Source: Marsupella aquatica (taxonomy: Eukaryota > Marchantiophyta). From it: a stretch of 64,000 nt of DNA. The notes beneath the pieces are model-generated. The model saw nothing but the letters and a program-made list of their open reading frames with translations. It searched no databases and was not told where the DNA came from. Positions 12,924 through 24,420 of the stretch are shown here, piece after piece. The stretch is taken from contig OZ316895.1 of assembly GCA_973895155.1 (NCBI GenBank), positions 2,418,001 to 2,482,000 on the forward strand, given 5' to 3'. Both the position numbers and the translations under genes were made by a program. Within the stretch, counting starts at the first letter, position 1. Every line of letters begins with the position of its first letter.

Positions 12924-13490
12924 CTAGCAAAAGTGGCAACAAGCTAGTGGTCTACAACAAGTGTCGAAACTAGATCGGCAAGTGGGACAGGAATATCCTC
13001 TAGGGGGGCTAGCCGCTGCGGAGACACTAGCACCCACTGTCAGAGATTGACGATAGACGGCCCGAGCTTGAGCACGCTGTAAGGTGACTGAAATGCGTTG
13101 GCGAAAGTGCGTGGTCAAAACAGATAGCGGGGGCCCGGTGGGACCCATCCGGCCGTGAACATCCCGAGCAGCTTGGCGAAGAAGCCCGTCGAACTGATGA
13201 TGGAGACGCCCAAATATCTCAAGAGCAAGGGGCAGGAAGCTATCAGATGAAGCTCGTGCAGCATATTTGGCCTCCTTTGTTGTTGTTGCTGCTCGTGATG
13301 CTGCTGCCCCTGCCGTTGTTGCCGCTGTCCCAATGATGTCTTGGCACAATGGGTTTGCCACCACTACATCTGCCAAAGTACGATGACCTTCACGGACCAT
13401 GGTAAGATCCACCCGTAACCGCTGTGATGGAGGACCAGGTAACTCGAGCACCACCTCCCGCCGCGCGCAGACCAAAGAGGTAGAGAGAAC
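12924..13490 (-). pseudogene. C-terminal endonuclease-like block of the retrotransposon
   Basis: In frame with the CCHC part across the TAG at 13491. It begins CARREVVLELP, then RLRVDLTMV and ADVVVANPL. This charged, strand-rich order (E...D...) fits a PD-(D/E)XK restriction-like endonuclease after an R2-type RT. An Ala-rich and then a basic helical tail follow. The fold assignment is an inference from order and residue pattern, not from a full motif match. Confidence 0.5.
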
Positions 13491-14494
13491 CTAAGCAGTC
13501 GCATCTCTCACAGCGTCGTGAACAAAAATGGTTTCGCCGCCCAAACTGCATCGAAGAAGATGGACACCTGTGGCATCACAAGGCTTCCCACAAGTGCAAG
13601 TAGGAGGTAAACCAGCAAGAAGTGGGTGGGGCAAGCCCATACAAAGACGCATGGCTGTCGCAAACTCCGCTGAAGACATCCGCAGGTGAGGAATGACTGG
13701 ATTGGCCTGAAGCCAGCCTCCTGCGCCCTTCCCTCCGGAAGAAAGAATCCGAGCTCGGTCCGTGTCAGGTGCCTCGGTGAGGATGCTAGAAAGGGTGAAA
13801 GCGTGCATACGCCCAACAAGGTCTGCCTGAAGACGGACAGGGTCCAAGGATAAAAACTCATGGAATGAAGGTAACGCAGCTCGAACAGGATTGGGTAATG
13901 ATGACCGCGTCGTGCACAAATGAACCTGAAATGGGAGGGAACCCTCCTCGACCTCCATGAGAGACGAAAGTAAAAAAGGTCGATCCTCCGTAAGGAAACG
14001 ATCTGCCAACAATGAGAAGGCGGCCGCCCACGCGCCCAAGAAGGCCAAAGGTGCAAGGCGCTCAGTGGAAGTAAGCCCAAAACCACCGTGAGAAATAGGA
14101 AGACTGAGCTGTCATGAAGCCACGGAGATGAGAGCAAAGTACCTGGCCCTAAAAGAGAGGCCAAAGTCTCACGAATGGAGGCATCAAACGCTCGGAGGTG
14201 TAGATAAAGATCCTCGGTAGGGGGATGCATCCGAGCCAAATAGGACGCACGAGGGTGGATGCATCTCAACAACAACCCAAATGCTGCTTGAGAGTCTGCT
14301 AACTTAGGGAGCATAGGAGTAGGGGCTAAGGCAGCCTGGAGAGCGTCAGCAATGAAAGATGAGCAAAAGGAGGCGGTACCAACTGGGGAGCCAAGGACCC
14401 GAAGACCGTCGGCTGGACGTAAGAACCTAGGGGGAAGCGCAAGATCAGAGGGTAACCCAGCTAGACTCCATGCACGACTCTTCATCGGCTGAAC
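13491..14494 (-). pseudogene. retrotransposon thumb region and CCHC motif, frameshifted
   Basis: Same frame as the RT from 14494 to about 14112, then shifted by a small indel. The conserved block PISHGGFGLTSTERLAPLAF is readable only in the second frame. That frame then runs to 13491 and carries CTCGKPCDATGVHLLRC, a CxxC...H...C motif placed between RT and endonuclease, as in R2-type elements. It ends at a TAG that is in frame with the downstream block. Confidence 0.75.
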
Positions 14495-16216
14495 TCATAA
14501 ACCGAGGCCCAACAAATGGGTGGAAAGGGTGGCGAGGGCAGAAGTAACAGCAACAGGTGGACCAATGATGTGGGTATCATCTAAAAGGGAGGGGAAGATA
14601 CACTGGGGGTGGGCCGCGGAGGCTTCCCGTAAAGCAGTAAAATGGGCAATGGCAAAAAGAGGCCCACCCAAAGGGTCACCCTGACATGTACCTTCTGCAG
14701 AAGAAAGAGTGGTATACACTCCTATAGAGGTGTGATGACTATAGAAGAGGGGGGCCTTGAACCCATAAAAACAACGGACAAAGGGGATAAGGGACTGGAT
14801 GTCTGGATCCGCTGCCCTCAAAGCACGAAAAATTGCTGCCCGAGAAACCGTATTGAAAGCATTGGAGACATCAACCTGGAGGACAACCCAATCAGGGAGG
14901 AGGTCCAAGGTAGCACGAATACCCGCAATAACTGTCTCACAACCGCCAGGAACGCCCATTGCAAACTGATGTGGAAAGAGATGATCCGATAGTGCAGAGC
15001 GATACTGCGATGAAAGTGTGCGAGACACCAGACGAAGAAAAACCTCTCCAATAGCTATGGGCCGAACACCCGGTGAAGACTTAGCCATGGCCAATAAACG
15101 AGAAGCACTCAAAAGCCGAGAGACGGGAGGAGGCAAACGGCCGGCAGCAATACACTGGCAAAAGGAAAAGAAAACTGGAAAACCAGACTGAGGATCCTCA
15201 GGGGGGAATCCCGGGGGGAATAAATCACGAAAATGCTCAAAGACATAGCCAGAGGGGCCACCAGCCGCGCAACGCGGAGCATGGAGGAAAATATAGGTGA
15301 AGTGGTCCCTACTAAACTGAAGATCCTCCTCAGGCTCAAAATCCTCCACGAACAAAGGGAGCTGATCATAGGGCTGTGGATGGAGATCCTGAAGGGCCGT
15401 CAAGGTGACCTCGCCAGGGGGGGCTGGTGTGGTGGGAGAAAGGGCCTGGACCGCACGACGATATTCACCAGCCTGGGCTAAACGACAAGAGCGATGAAGA
15501 CGTCTATGCTCTAGAGGATGAGAGTGGCGAGCTGGGTCAGACAAAGCACGGGTAGTAAAGGAACGGGCTCGAAGAAAGTACTCTTCCTGAAGCTGTTCCC
15601 AATCTCCCCACAAAAAACGATGGATACGGGAGGCAGTCTCACGATGACCCACGCGACCACCGTGACTAGGGAGGGTAAGAGTCCACTGTGGAAAAAGCAT
15701 GAGTAAAGACCAATAAGAGACCTCGATAGGATGCGCCAAGATAAGCTGCATGAGTTGCAACAAGGATGACCAAACTAATGGGCGCAACGCTAGTGGGATG
15801 TGGTTATAAAGGCGAGGTCTAATGTACCCTGGATGGTAGGCTGGAAGGGGGTCTAGAGAGCGAACCCAACTCCATGCCTGCTCGGAAGCCTCCAAGGAAG
15901 GAGGGGCAGAGCTAACTGGGTCAAGAGGGGGCTGGGGCTGGGATTGTGCTTGCTGGCGACGTTGGCACCGGCCCCGCCCACGGTGATGAGGAAGGGAGAG
16001 GCCAACCCAGCCACACTCAGGACAAGTATGCAGGGGACGCTCGTCTGGGGAGGGAGCAGGGAACGACTGGACAGGAGGTGGGGGGGAACCGACGTGGATG
16101 AAGAGGCCAGAGGGGGATGCTGGAGGGGTGGAGGGGGAATGGGGTGGGGAGAGGAGCCAAGGCGTCGATGGGGTGGGCAGTAGACTGGGGGGACTGGCAG
16201 AGCATCGGGCATGGGG
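14495..16216 (-). pseudogene. non-LTR reverse transcriptase part, with N-terminal zinc finger
   Basis: Open on the minus strand from a stop at 16217-16219 down to the TGA at 14495-14497 (about 573 codons). No ATG is placed at a convincing start, so the true N-terminus is unknown. Around 16030-15970 a zinc finger is visible (CPEC, then HH and a final C about 15 residues on). The RT domain fills the C-terminal half: KSSPGVRPIAIGE (finger), QVDVSNAFNTV (first catalytic Asp), EGTCQGDPLGGPLF (motif B) and SLLDDTHIIG (the DD pair, with Leu where related elements have Ala or Tyr). The next residues continue in the same frame past the TGA, so the stop is a nonsense mutation, possibly CGA to TGA. Confidence 0.8.
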
Positions 16217-17375
16217 TCATCACGAAGATGAGAGAGATCCAATGAAGAAGAGCAAACAGGAAGGCGACCACGAGGCGGGGGGGAGGAGGGGGGAGAACTG
16301 TGTGGGGGGGCTGGGTGCTTGCCCCGCGCCAACACTCTCAACGTAGACATGACAAGTCGCAACCCGATAAAAGCAAAAGCGCATCAAGAAGCGACAAAAG
16401 GCCCAACCAAGACATGTGAAAAGAAAGGGAAGGCTATGGAGAGAGCCCACCGCGTCAAAATCCGAGAAACGGCGCCACCGCTAGCCTAGAAAACCGTTGA
16501 GCACGTGTTGGCACAGCCGGGAACAAAGCTGGAGCACTCGTCGATGTGTCCGTTGAAGAGTCGGTGCGAGTCAATATCTCTCCGCTGATTAGAGCGTGCT
16601 GCTACAGTTCCCGAAGATGGTGGAATGCAAACTGGTCCACTAAACTTGGCAAAAGCCACCTTGTCAGAACTGAAGAAGAAAGGCAACCACCAATCGGAGG
16701 AGAAACATGACAATACAAGAATGCTCCAAAGCTGATCAAGGGAAACCGTCACCAAAAATGGAGGAGTAAATCAAAATCGTAATCGGAGCCGAAAGTGGTT
16801 GATATGTCACCAAAAAGACCGCGGTAGGGATAGATGTTGCACTCCCGGACAAGAGCTGGCCAAATCAAATGAGAATGCCGGATTCCGTGAACAAGGAACT
16901 GCTACAAGACCCCAAAGCTAATTGAAAGTGAGAACGATGGAAATTGAAATAAAAACGTGAGAGCTAATCAAAGTCCAATCGGGGCAATAGGAGACCAATT
17001 GGACCGCTCTTGGGATCAATCTGATTCTCCCGAAGAAGAGCTATATAAAGCACTTGAGAAATCTGAAATCCGTGAAAGATTGACCAAGATATGACCGTCG
17101 AAAGTAAGACGAAAATCGCAGAAAATTGACTGAAAAACGGCGAAAACGAATGTGACCATAAGTATGTCGATACGGCACCGTTTTGGACATGTTTTATATC
17201 GATTTGATGCGCCTCGACAAGAGCAAGCTAATGCAACTGAGAAAACTGGATTTCGAGAAAAACTGAGTGCAGGAGGGTAGTCGAAATGGCGCGAAAATTG
17301 TGCTACAGTCTGAACTCCATAGCCAGGAGCTCAAAGACCTAAGACCTAATCCAAAGACCTAAGACCTAAGACCAA
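16217..17375. other. possible 5' region of the LINE; short tandem repeat
   Basis: GC-rich sequence continuous in character with the LINE up to about 16760, then A-rich. Overlapping Pro-rich frames on the minus strand look like slippage products of C runs. At 17333-17373 there are about four units of AAAGACCTAAGACCTAA. No separate gene was recognised. Confidence 0.35.
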
Positions 17376-20300
17376 TGTTTGGTTTCTCACTTGGGGAGTT
17401 AACTAATTGTACATTTTGTAGTATCATGTGCAATCCTAATCTAATTTAAATACTCCTGTACTATGAATATTCTAAAAACATTTTGTCACTTTTAATGAAC
17501 TATTTTAGTTTAAGAAAGGTATACCTATGCTAGGGAATATTTTTAATATAAGAGTGTACGTATATCACATTCTCTTATTTGTTGTCTTTTATGCTTTTTC
17601 ATTTTTTGCAAAAATTACTCAAACATACATATATTTTTACTCACACCTGATCCCTATGCATCTCGTAGTCGACTCCTTGAGGCTGCTCATTGAAGCCATA
17701 GGCTCATGGATGACAACAGTTGTGCCTATGCTGAAAGCATGAATACAAATTAGTGCATTAAGCCTAGCAAAACCATTTTCTAACCATTTTTTACAGTTAA
17801 CTTCCAAATTGACGGTACTACAAATCTAACTACAACTATTTTAATCACCATACTGCTCCTCAGGGTCTACTTGACCCATATCCCACCCATGGAGCATCTC
17901 TATGGCTCTGATCTACCCAGGCAAATTAGCCTAACCTACCATTACTTCCCTACCTGTCCGGCCCCGTGAAGTTGCCTCCCTATATATTGTGTTTGAGAAA
18001 AAGGAGGCTGGATATTTTCCTGAAGAAGATAGCATCGAATTCCAAGAGGGTCAATGTACTTCATCAAGGCATACTCCGACCTTTACAGAGCTTTGAGCTT
18101 GGGTTTTGAACAGGCATGGAAGTTTGGAGGAATTTGAAGGTAAGTTTGAGGTTGAAACAGATGTGCAGGCATTTTGCTTGCAGAGATTGAGTTGAGCTCA
18201 AACTCAACTTGGTTTCAGTTCCACCATAGCAGTACCTGCCGACCTTTGTTTGCAGGGAGGATGGTTTGCATGGATTGAGAGACCAGTCGAAGTTAATAGT
18301 TATAAAGACACACTACAAGCACTAAATTGTGACAAAAGTAAAGTTTTCCACTGCTCTCATGAAAACCTCAAAAAGTTACTCCAAAACCAATGGTGAAAAC
18401 TCATGACAATTTCCAATGGTGACGATTGAAGATTTCTCGGTACTTTCATTTCCTTCAAAATTTCTATGAAAGCTATTGGAAAATATGGAAGAAATTGAAT
18501 CATTGCGTAGAGAGATTCTAGTATGGGCATCAGAATTAAAAAGATTGGGAAAACATGTACTTGGTTAAAAAAATTACTCTCAAGGTTAGACTATCTCTAC
18601 GAATTGCTTACTCGCCCTCTACCAAGACCACAGGCCTGGGTATACCCCCATAAAGGACACTCAAGAGTGACTTGCTAAGCTCAGCCTTTCTACTTGAATG
18701 GAGTTGGTAGAATCCCACAAAAGGTTGGATCAGATTGAGCCCATGTCAATATGCATGGAAATCTTGGCAGTTTGCCAAGTGTTTCACCAAAGGGTGGCTT
18801 ACCCTAGCTAGCACTCGAGCTAGCACAACCAGGTGGACCCAATTGCTACCATTCCTTAATGTTGGGCAGGGCGGATTGGCATTCATCCTGCTCCTATGGC
18901 AGGGGATTTATTAGCCATCATTTTGCAGAAGGTTTATGTAACAGTCGCCATCAAGGAGTCACGTCATTTTGAGTTCAAGTTAGGACTCGAGGGTGGATAT
19001 ATAATAAGTGGGGGCACTTGTGACTTTTTGATCACCAAACCAACTGGAGGGCCACTTTTTGTTCTGTCAAAGTGCAACCCAAGCTCTAAGCTCAGACTTA
19101 GACTAGACCCCACTTATATACCAAAGTGTCAAAAAGCAAAAACGCCAAACCAGGAGACAGGGTCCCAAAGGCAAAGCAACCCAATAAAGTGAAAAAAACA
19201 AAAAAGGGGAGGGGCCGACCCCAAATATTTTGAAGTGAAATTGAATATTTAGGAATTATTTTCTCTATCTTTTTCAGGGCAAATTGCTTGAATGAAGGAG
19301 CCAAAGTTTGGAAATGTTTGGACCACCTCTAGGTGGTGGTCTAAAATTCCAGACAATATAGACGTACTCCACATCAACATTTCCTTAAACCCACTGCTTG
19401 CCTTGTAGGAGCCGTAGACACCATTCCTGAGTGGGCCGCCAAGTTCTTGTAAAGCCAACGTACTATAGCCATTTCCACTCTTTATACCCTTTAATTTAAT
19501 CTCATAAGGAATGAAATGAAGCAATGGGCCCCCAGGTCTTGTAAAGCCACCCCCTTAGATGTGTAGACTTCCTTCCCAATTGCCATCTTCTATGCACAAG
19601 GGAGGAAGGTTTCTTGACGTGTTTGTGGTTCAGGTGAACACTAAGGGCCATGTTGAGTTGTCCCCTTTCCCCATTTTTTGTACATTCCACTCAGTACCTT
19701 CCTGTATTATGGTGGTCTACCCTCTGAGCTCAGGAAGGTGATGGTGACTATGGAAAGCTCTAGTATCACCAGAGTCGATGAGTGATAGTGGTGGTTTAAG
19801 TCAGGCACAAACTTGAGTCTTCCTGTCAATTCACAACATGGGACTATAGCCATTAATTTACAGAAAACGCTCTTGTCTTTGTGATTCTATCTGAGCTGTG
19901 TTGGATAATCCTAGACACTATTGAGGTATATATATATATATCTCACTGCCTAGACAAGATTCCAAGGCAGGAGACCCAAGAAAGGGAGAAAACAAGGGGG
20001 AAAACCCTAGGAAGACCAAACAAGTTCAAGAAGCCTGAAAGTCCCCCCTCCACTACCCAAAGGAGCTTAAATCCTACTCAACAGTAATCTGAAAAGCCTG
20101 GTAATACTCAAGAGTAAATGGCATAGAAGGATCATGATGAGCAAATTATATAGAGTCCTAAAACCAACAACCTTGGCCCTCTCCAAAATAGTAAATACAT
20201 GAGCCCTCCCTAGTGCAACAATGATAAGACAATGATGACCAAAATTGGGGGATAACTTTCCCCTCCACACCAAAAACTCCACGTACATGATTGAAGTGCA

Positions 20301-22870
20301 GAATCTTGGGTACCCCTCACAATATCTCATCTTGAGAGTGTACCTAACAATATAAATGTGCGTGGACAAGGTCAGTGGGTGAGAGTAGGACTGGGCAGCA
20401 ATCCAATAACAATAAGAAAATGGAAATAAAATAAATTATTCAAGTAGATACGGGAGACATTAAGGATGGCCCGGAATAATGAGAAATATAGAGATAACGA
20501 AAAGCTTTTGGAAAGCAAGTCTAAAAACATATACAGGAAGGCAAAAAATTCAAATTTCAATAATATGAAAGATGTGCTAAGATGCCTTTCTTTTGTCCTT
20601 TGTCCCAATACAAAGAAGCTCTTGGGCAGGAAAGATTCACAACTGTTGGATTTAATTAATTATTTTTCTTGACCATTGATGAAAAAAATGTGCACTCTTG
20701 GCACATATGTGTTTCTCGCGGGGCATAAATGCCCTGGCCCGACTCCCTATGGGCCAGCCCTCCTTGCACAGTGCAACGCACTAGCATAGGGCTAGTTGAA
20801 ACATAACAACAAATCCTAGTAGGACAAAAGACCAAAAGGTGAAGGTGGGATAAGGATAAAGTGTGTCCATTTGAGTCACAACCAACCTTTGTGTCTATGG
20901 GTCTTTCACATTGTGAGACGTCAAATGTTGGAAATTGAGGCCTGGCTGGACCTTGCGTTTTGACTTTGAGACTCCAATGGACAAAGCAATTGTTGACACT
21001 CTTTGGTTTTTTTCTTGTTTGGTGTTTTGTATTCTTTGGACCTTGTTTACTTTCACTTCATTGTAATGACTTTTGGAAAAATGACGGTTCTTCGGAAAAT
21101 AAGAATCTGAGGCAAAACGTGAGCAATGCAAAGGAAAACTGCCAGCTGAATGACAAACAAAGCTTTAAGTAGTCCATGCTGGTTGCACCTGTCTAAACGT
21201 CGTCTGCCATACCCTAGGAAGATAGACAGGGGAAATGGCCGGGTGAAACACATTCTCGTAAACACAAGAGTACACTTTTGACGTAGCCTTAACATAAATA
21301 AATGAATATATAAATTTGTGGCGCCAAGAACGGCCAGCTGGACAAAGACTGGTATAGGAAACGTTCGCCACTTCCCCGAATCCTCAAGTGGGCTACGGGG
21401 CTCTTTCCCGTCCCTGAAACCCTGGTCCTGGTGGTGGCTTAGTTTGTCCTTTTTCGTAGGGACTAAGCAGACCCGTGTGAGCGGTGGTCACGAAAAGGAA
21501 TGATCAGGAGAGGACGGTGGCGTAATTTGTTCTGGTTGGTACGTCATTCGGATGCGGTGCACTCCAGCTACAGTCAGCTCTCGCTACACGAGTAGTAGGT
21601 CCACACTCCCCTTAAAAAAGCAATTAGTCTGCAAAAACCTGGAATTTGGAGTTATTGATACGAGTTTATGGGTTAGATCCCTTTGTGGAATGTGCAAATT
21701 GGCGAGGTATCAATGGTTACTGAGGTATCTCTTGTTGTTTTTTCCATTTTGAAATAAGCTGAACCCCAAATATATGTTTATTTCATTTCTGTCTATGCAG
21801 ACAACTAAATGAGCCCCCCTACTGCTTCTTTCATTTCCTTCTATGCCCATTTTTTTTCAAACTTAAATATTTAGTTTGCAATTTGTCCTATTGCATCTTT
21901 GTAAAAACTTTCTCTCTGAGTACAAGGATCATTGGATCAAGCCTTTGACTTCTGACTCCCCAACCAAGACAAGCACCAATGTGCTATGCAATAATGCAAT
22001 GATACTTAAAATTTCCTTTCATAATTATATATTTAGTCTTTAATAGCCCGCATCCCTGGCCCGTGCCTCCTTTGTAAGTGCACACAGTTCGAGACTGCTG
22101 GGCCTCGATTTGCCTTGTCAGCATTGGAAATTGCATGCCATTATTTTATATCAAATGATTGTTTTACTAAATTTCAATGTATTTTAATGAATTAGTTAAA
22201 ATAGGAAGGTATTAGAACAAACATGCTATAGGGATATGAGCATTACACATACATCATACATATTGCATAGTACCCACGAGGAACACTCCCGAGCTACGAG
22301 ACCATGGAGGGCCTCTGTCAATGTGCATTCTCTCTCCTTTCTAAATTGTACATCCCAGCCCTAAATGAGATCCCTTACTTCATAACTGCATTTTTTTTTA
22401 CTCTACATAAAAATGAAATGCACTCATGAGTAAGTATAAGTCTGAGGGATTGTGTGCCCATAAGAGTTGATAAACCCTTGTAAAAGGGTTTTGCAATTTC
22501 ATCTTTGTGTGCCCAAACTGCTTCCATAAAATGGTGGGCGAAAATAAGGAATAGCTGGGACACCTTGCAATTAGCCAGGATCTGCACTTGTGTCGCGCCC
22601 GCACTGAGCGAGAGCTGACTGCATGACGATGCTCCATAAGGCTACAGTAGCAAAAAAGTCCCTGCAGTCAGTGTGCACTTATCGAGAACTGACTGGATAT
22701 ATAAAAAAGCGCCGGTAGGGTTAGCCACTACTGTAGTTAAAAAGCGCCGGGAAGTGGGGAACGCCGATAAGGTAGTGCGACAGACGCAAGTGCGTCACGA
22801 TGGTGTCGACTGTGGTGAGGTCCTCATAGTTTAGCCGTGGAAGCAAACGGCACGGCAGGGGAAGCCGAGG
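17376..22870. other. 5.5 kb without a recognisable gene
   Basis: AT-rich intergenic sequence. Visible items are a TA microsatellite at 19925-19941 and, at 19129-19200 on the minus strand, a copy of the GCCTTTGGGACCCTGTCTCC repeat also present near 9213 and 38060. No frame above 100 codons has protein character. Confidence 0.35.
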
Positions 22871-24420
22871 AGTACTGCCACTACTACTACTACTACACAA
22901 TAATAATAATAGTCCTGTAGCGGCGGGCGTTGGTGCTCCGGGGCAAAGAGTAGCAGAGTAGCGGGCAGGAGCAACAAGAGGTACAGGGGTATAGATTAAT
23001 AGCGCTGCAAAAGCTTGGGTAACACGGCGAAGGGCGCGTGTGGGGAGTCGAGAGCTGAAAAGCGAGATTAGCTGACGATGTTGGAACTGCAGCCATGCGC
23101 TGTGAAAGCACGCTCGTCGCTGCTGCTGTTGCACTCCTTCGCCATGCTGGGCGGTCATGGAGGTAGTCGGGGGAATCGGGGAGGGCGACGGGCGACGAAG
23201 AAGCTTGGCTGGCTGGTGGATGCGGTCGACGACGTGCACAAACTGACGTGCACAAACTGACATCAACGGAGTGCATTCGGAAGCCTGCCATCGAAGAGCG
23301 AGGGTGGCAATTATCTGGTTGTAGTGGCAGTGGTAGCAGCAGCAGCAGCAGCAGCAGGGGAAATGGAAACGGGATCACTGCGGTGTTGTGGTCGAGGAAG
23401 AAGTCGTATTAATTTCATGTTGCAACGGAGATGTGCTGAGATGACTTTGTGGTTCTGAACGAGGGAAAAGGCAGTTTAAGACTTTGTGTAATCAGGCTAG
23501 CAGAGCAGAGCAGAGCAGAGCAGAGAAGATGGGGGAGGACCAAAACAAGAAATATCCGGTATGGGAGCGAACATGGCTGCTTGTGTATCTTTCGTATTGA
23601 ACGTGGTTGTCTGTCTAGCAGGAAGTTAAGTCGAGCAAGCCGGGTGATTGTGTAGTAGTGTTCGAATCCGGGAGCTGGAATTGGCGGAGTTTGCGGAAAA
23701 TTGATCGTCCGTTTTTGCTGTGATTTGAGCTACCTTAGGGTTTATGAGCCAAGTGGGTTGGATTGGATTGGAGTTTTTTCTTACACCCTTGAGGGAGGAA
23801 TTCGGGGTGCCTCCATGTTCTTCATGTGATGGATATATTTCTACCTAGCCCGCGAGTTTCCTCAAGCAATTCAGGTTCTTCTGTGGAGGAGACATAGCTA
23901 GGCAGGATATTCTATCGGTGAACAGGATTGCCCGTCCAGCTCCAATTGAGTCGATGACGGTCTCTGATCTTATCTGCCGACGGACCACTTTCTGCTCATG
24001 CCCATCTTGTCTGTACTCAGGATTCTGTGAACGGCTAGATTGAGCTCACGTGCGCTATTCGTGCAACCGGAGTCTTACTTCAGATTTAAGAGGTGCCAAC
24101 TTACTATATCTCGATCGCTGTGTGGAGGATTTTTGGTCAGTATTTCTGGATGCCAACATCGTAGTGCACCAGACGCCACCTTGCAAATTGCCAGTGTTCC
24201 AGCGGCGGATATCATTGTCCTAGTAATCGATGCGGGGACTGGACAGTTCTACATGTGTTGATTGTTGAAATCCGATATTTGGCGACGCACACTGTCCCTC
24301 GAAACTGGGAAAATTTAATTTCTGGTAACTCGGGAGAGAGGAGCGAGGGAGGACCTTGCAAGCACCGTAAATCTCTGACGATTGGATTTCTTCTAGGAAA
24401 GTTGGTGTTGACCGGAGTAC
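22871..24420. promoter_or_regulatory. upstream and probable 5'UTR region of the channel gene
   Basis: GC-richer than the flanks, with simple repeats: ACT/AAT triplets near 22876-22910, a CAG run at 23337-23358 and AGCAG units at 23500-23525. The triplets open long but low-complexity minus-strand frames (22721-23378), which I do not call genes. The location just upstream of the channel start suggests a promoter and 5' leader, possibly with a leader intron. No TATA box was identified. Confidence 0.35.

Larger units (their letters stand above)
12924..16216 (-). mobile_element. decayed non-LTR retrotransposon with R2-like layout
   Basis: A single polyprotein can be followed on the minus strand: Pro-rich N-terminus, a CxxC...H...C zinc finger, reverse transcriptase, a thumb region, a CCHC motif, and a C-terminal block that fits a restriction-like endonuclease. 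That order is the one known for R2/NeSL-type LINEs. L1-type elements instead carry an AP endonuclease before the RT. The copy is dead: a TGA at 14495-14497, a TAG at 13491-13493 and one frameshift near 14110 interrupt it. Its GC content is clearly above the flanks. Ends were not found; the 5' boundary may reach about 17370, where an AAGACCTAAGACC tandem repeat lies. Confidence 0.8.

Noticed and set aside
22721-23378. Two overlapping minus-strand frames of 161-181 codons
   Set aside because: They consist of Leu/Ser/Pro runs made by CAG, ACT and AAT simple repeats upstream of the channel gene.
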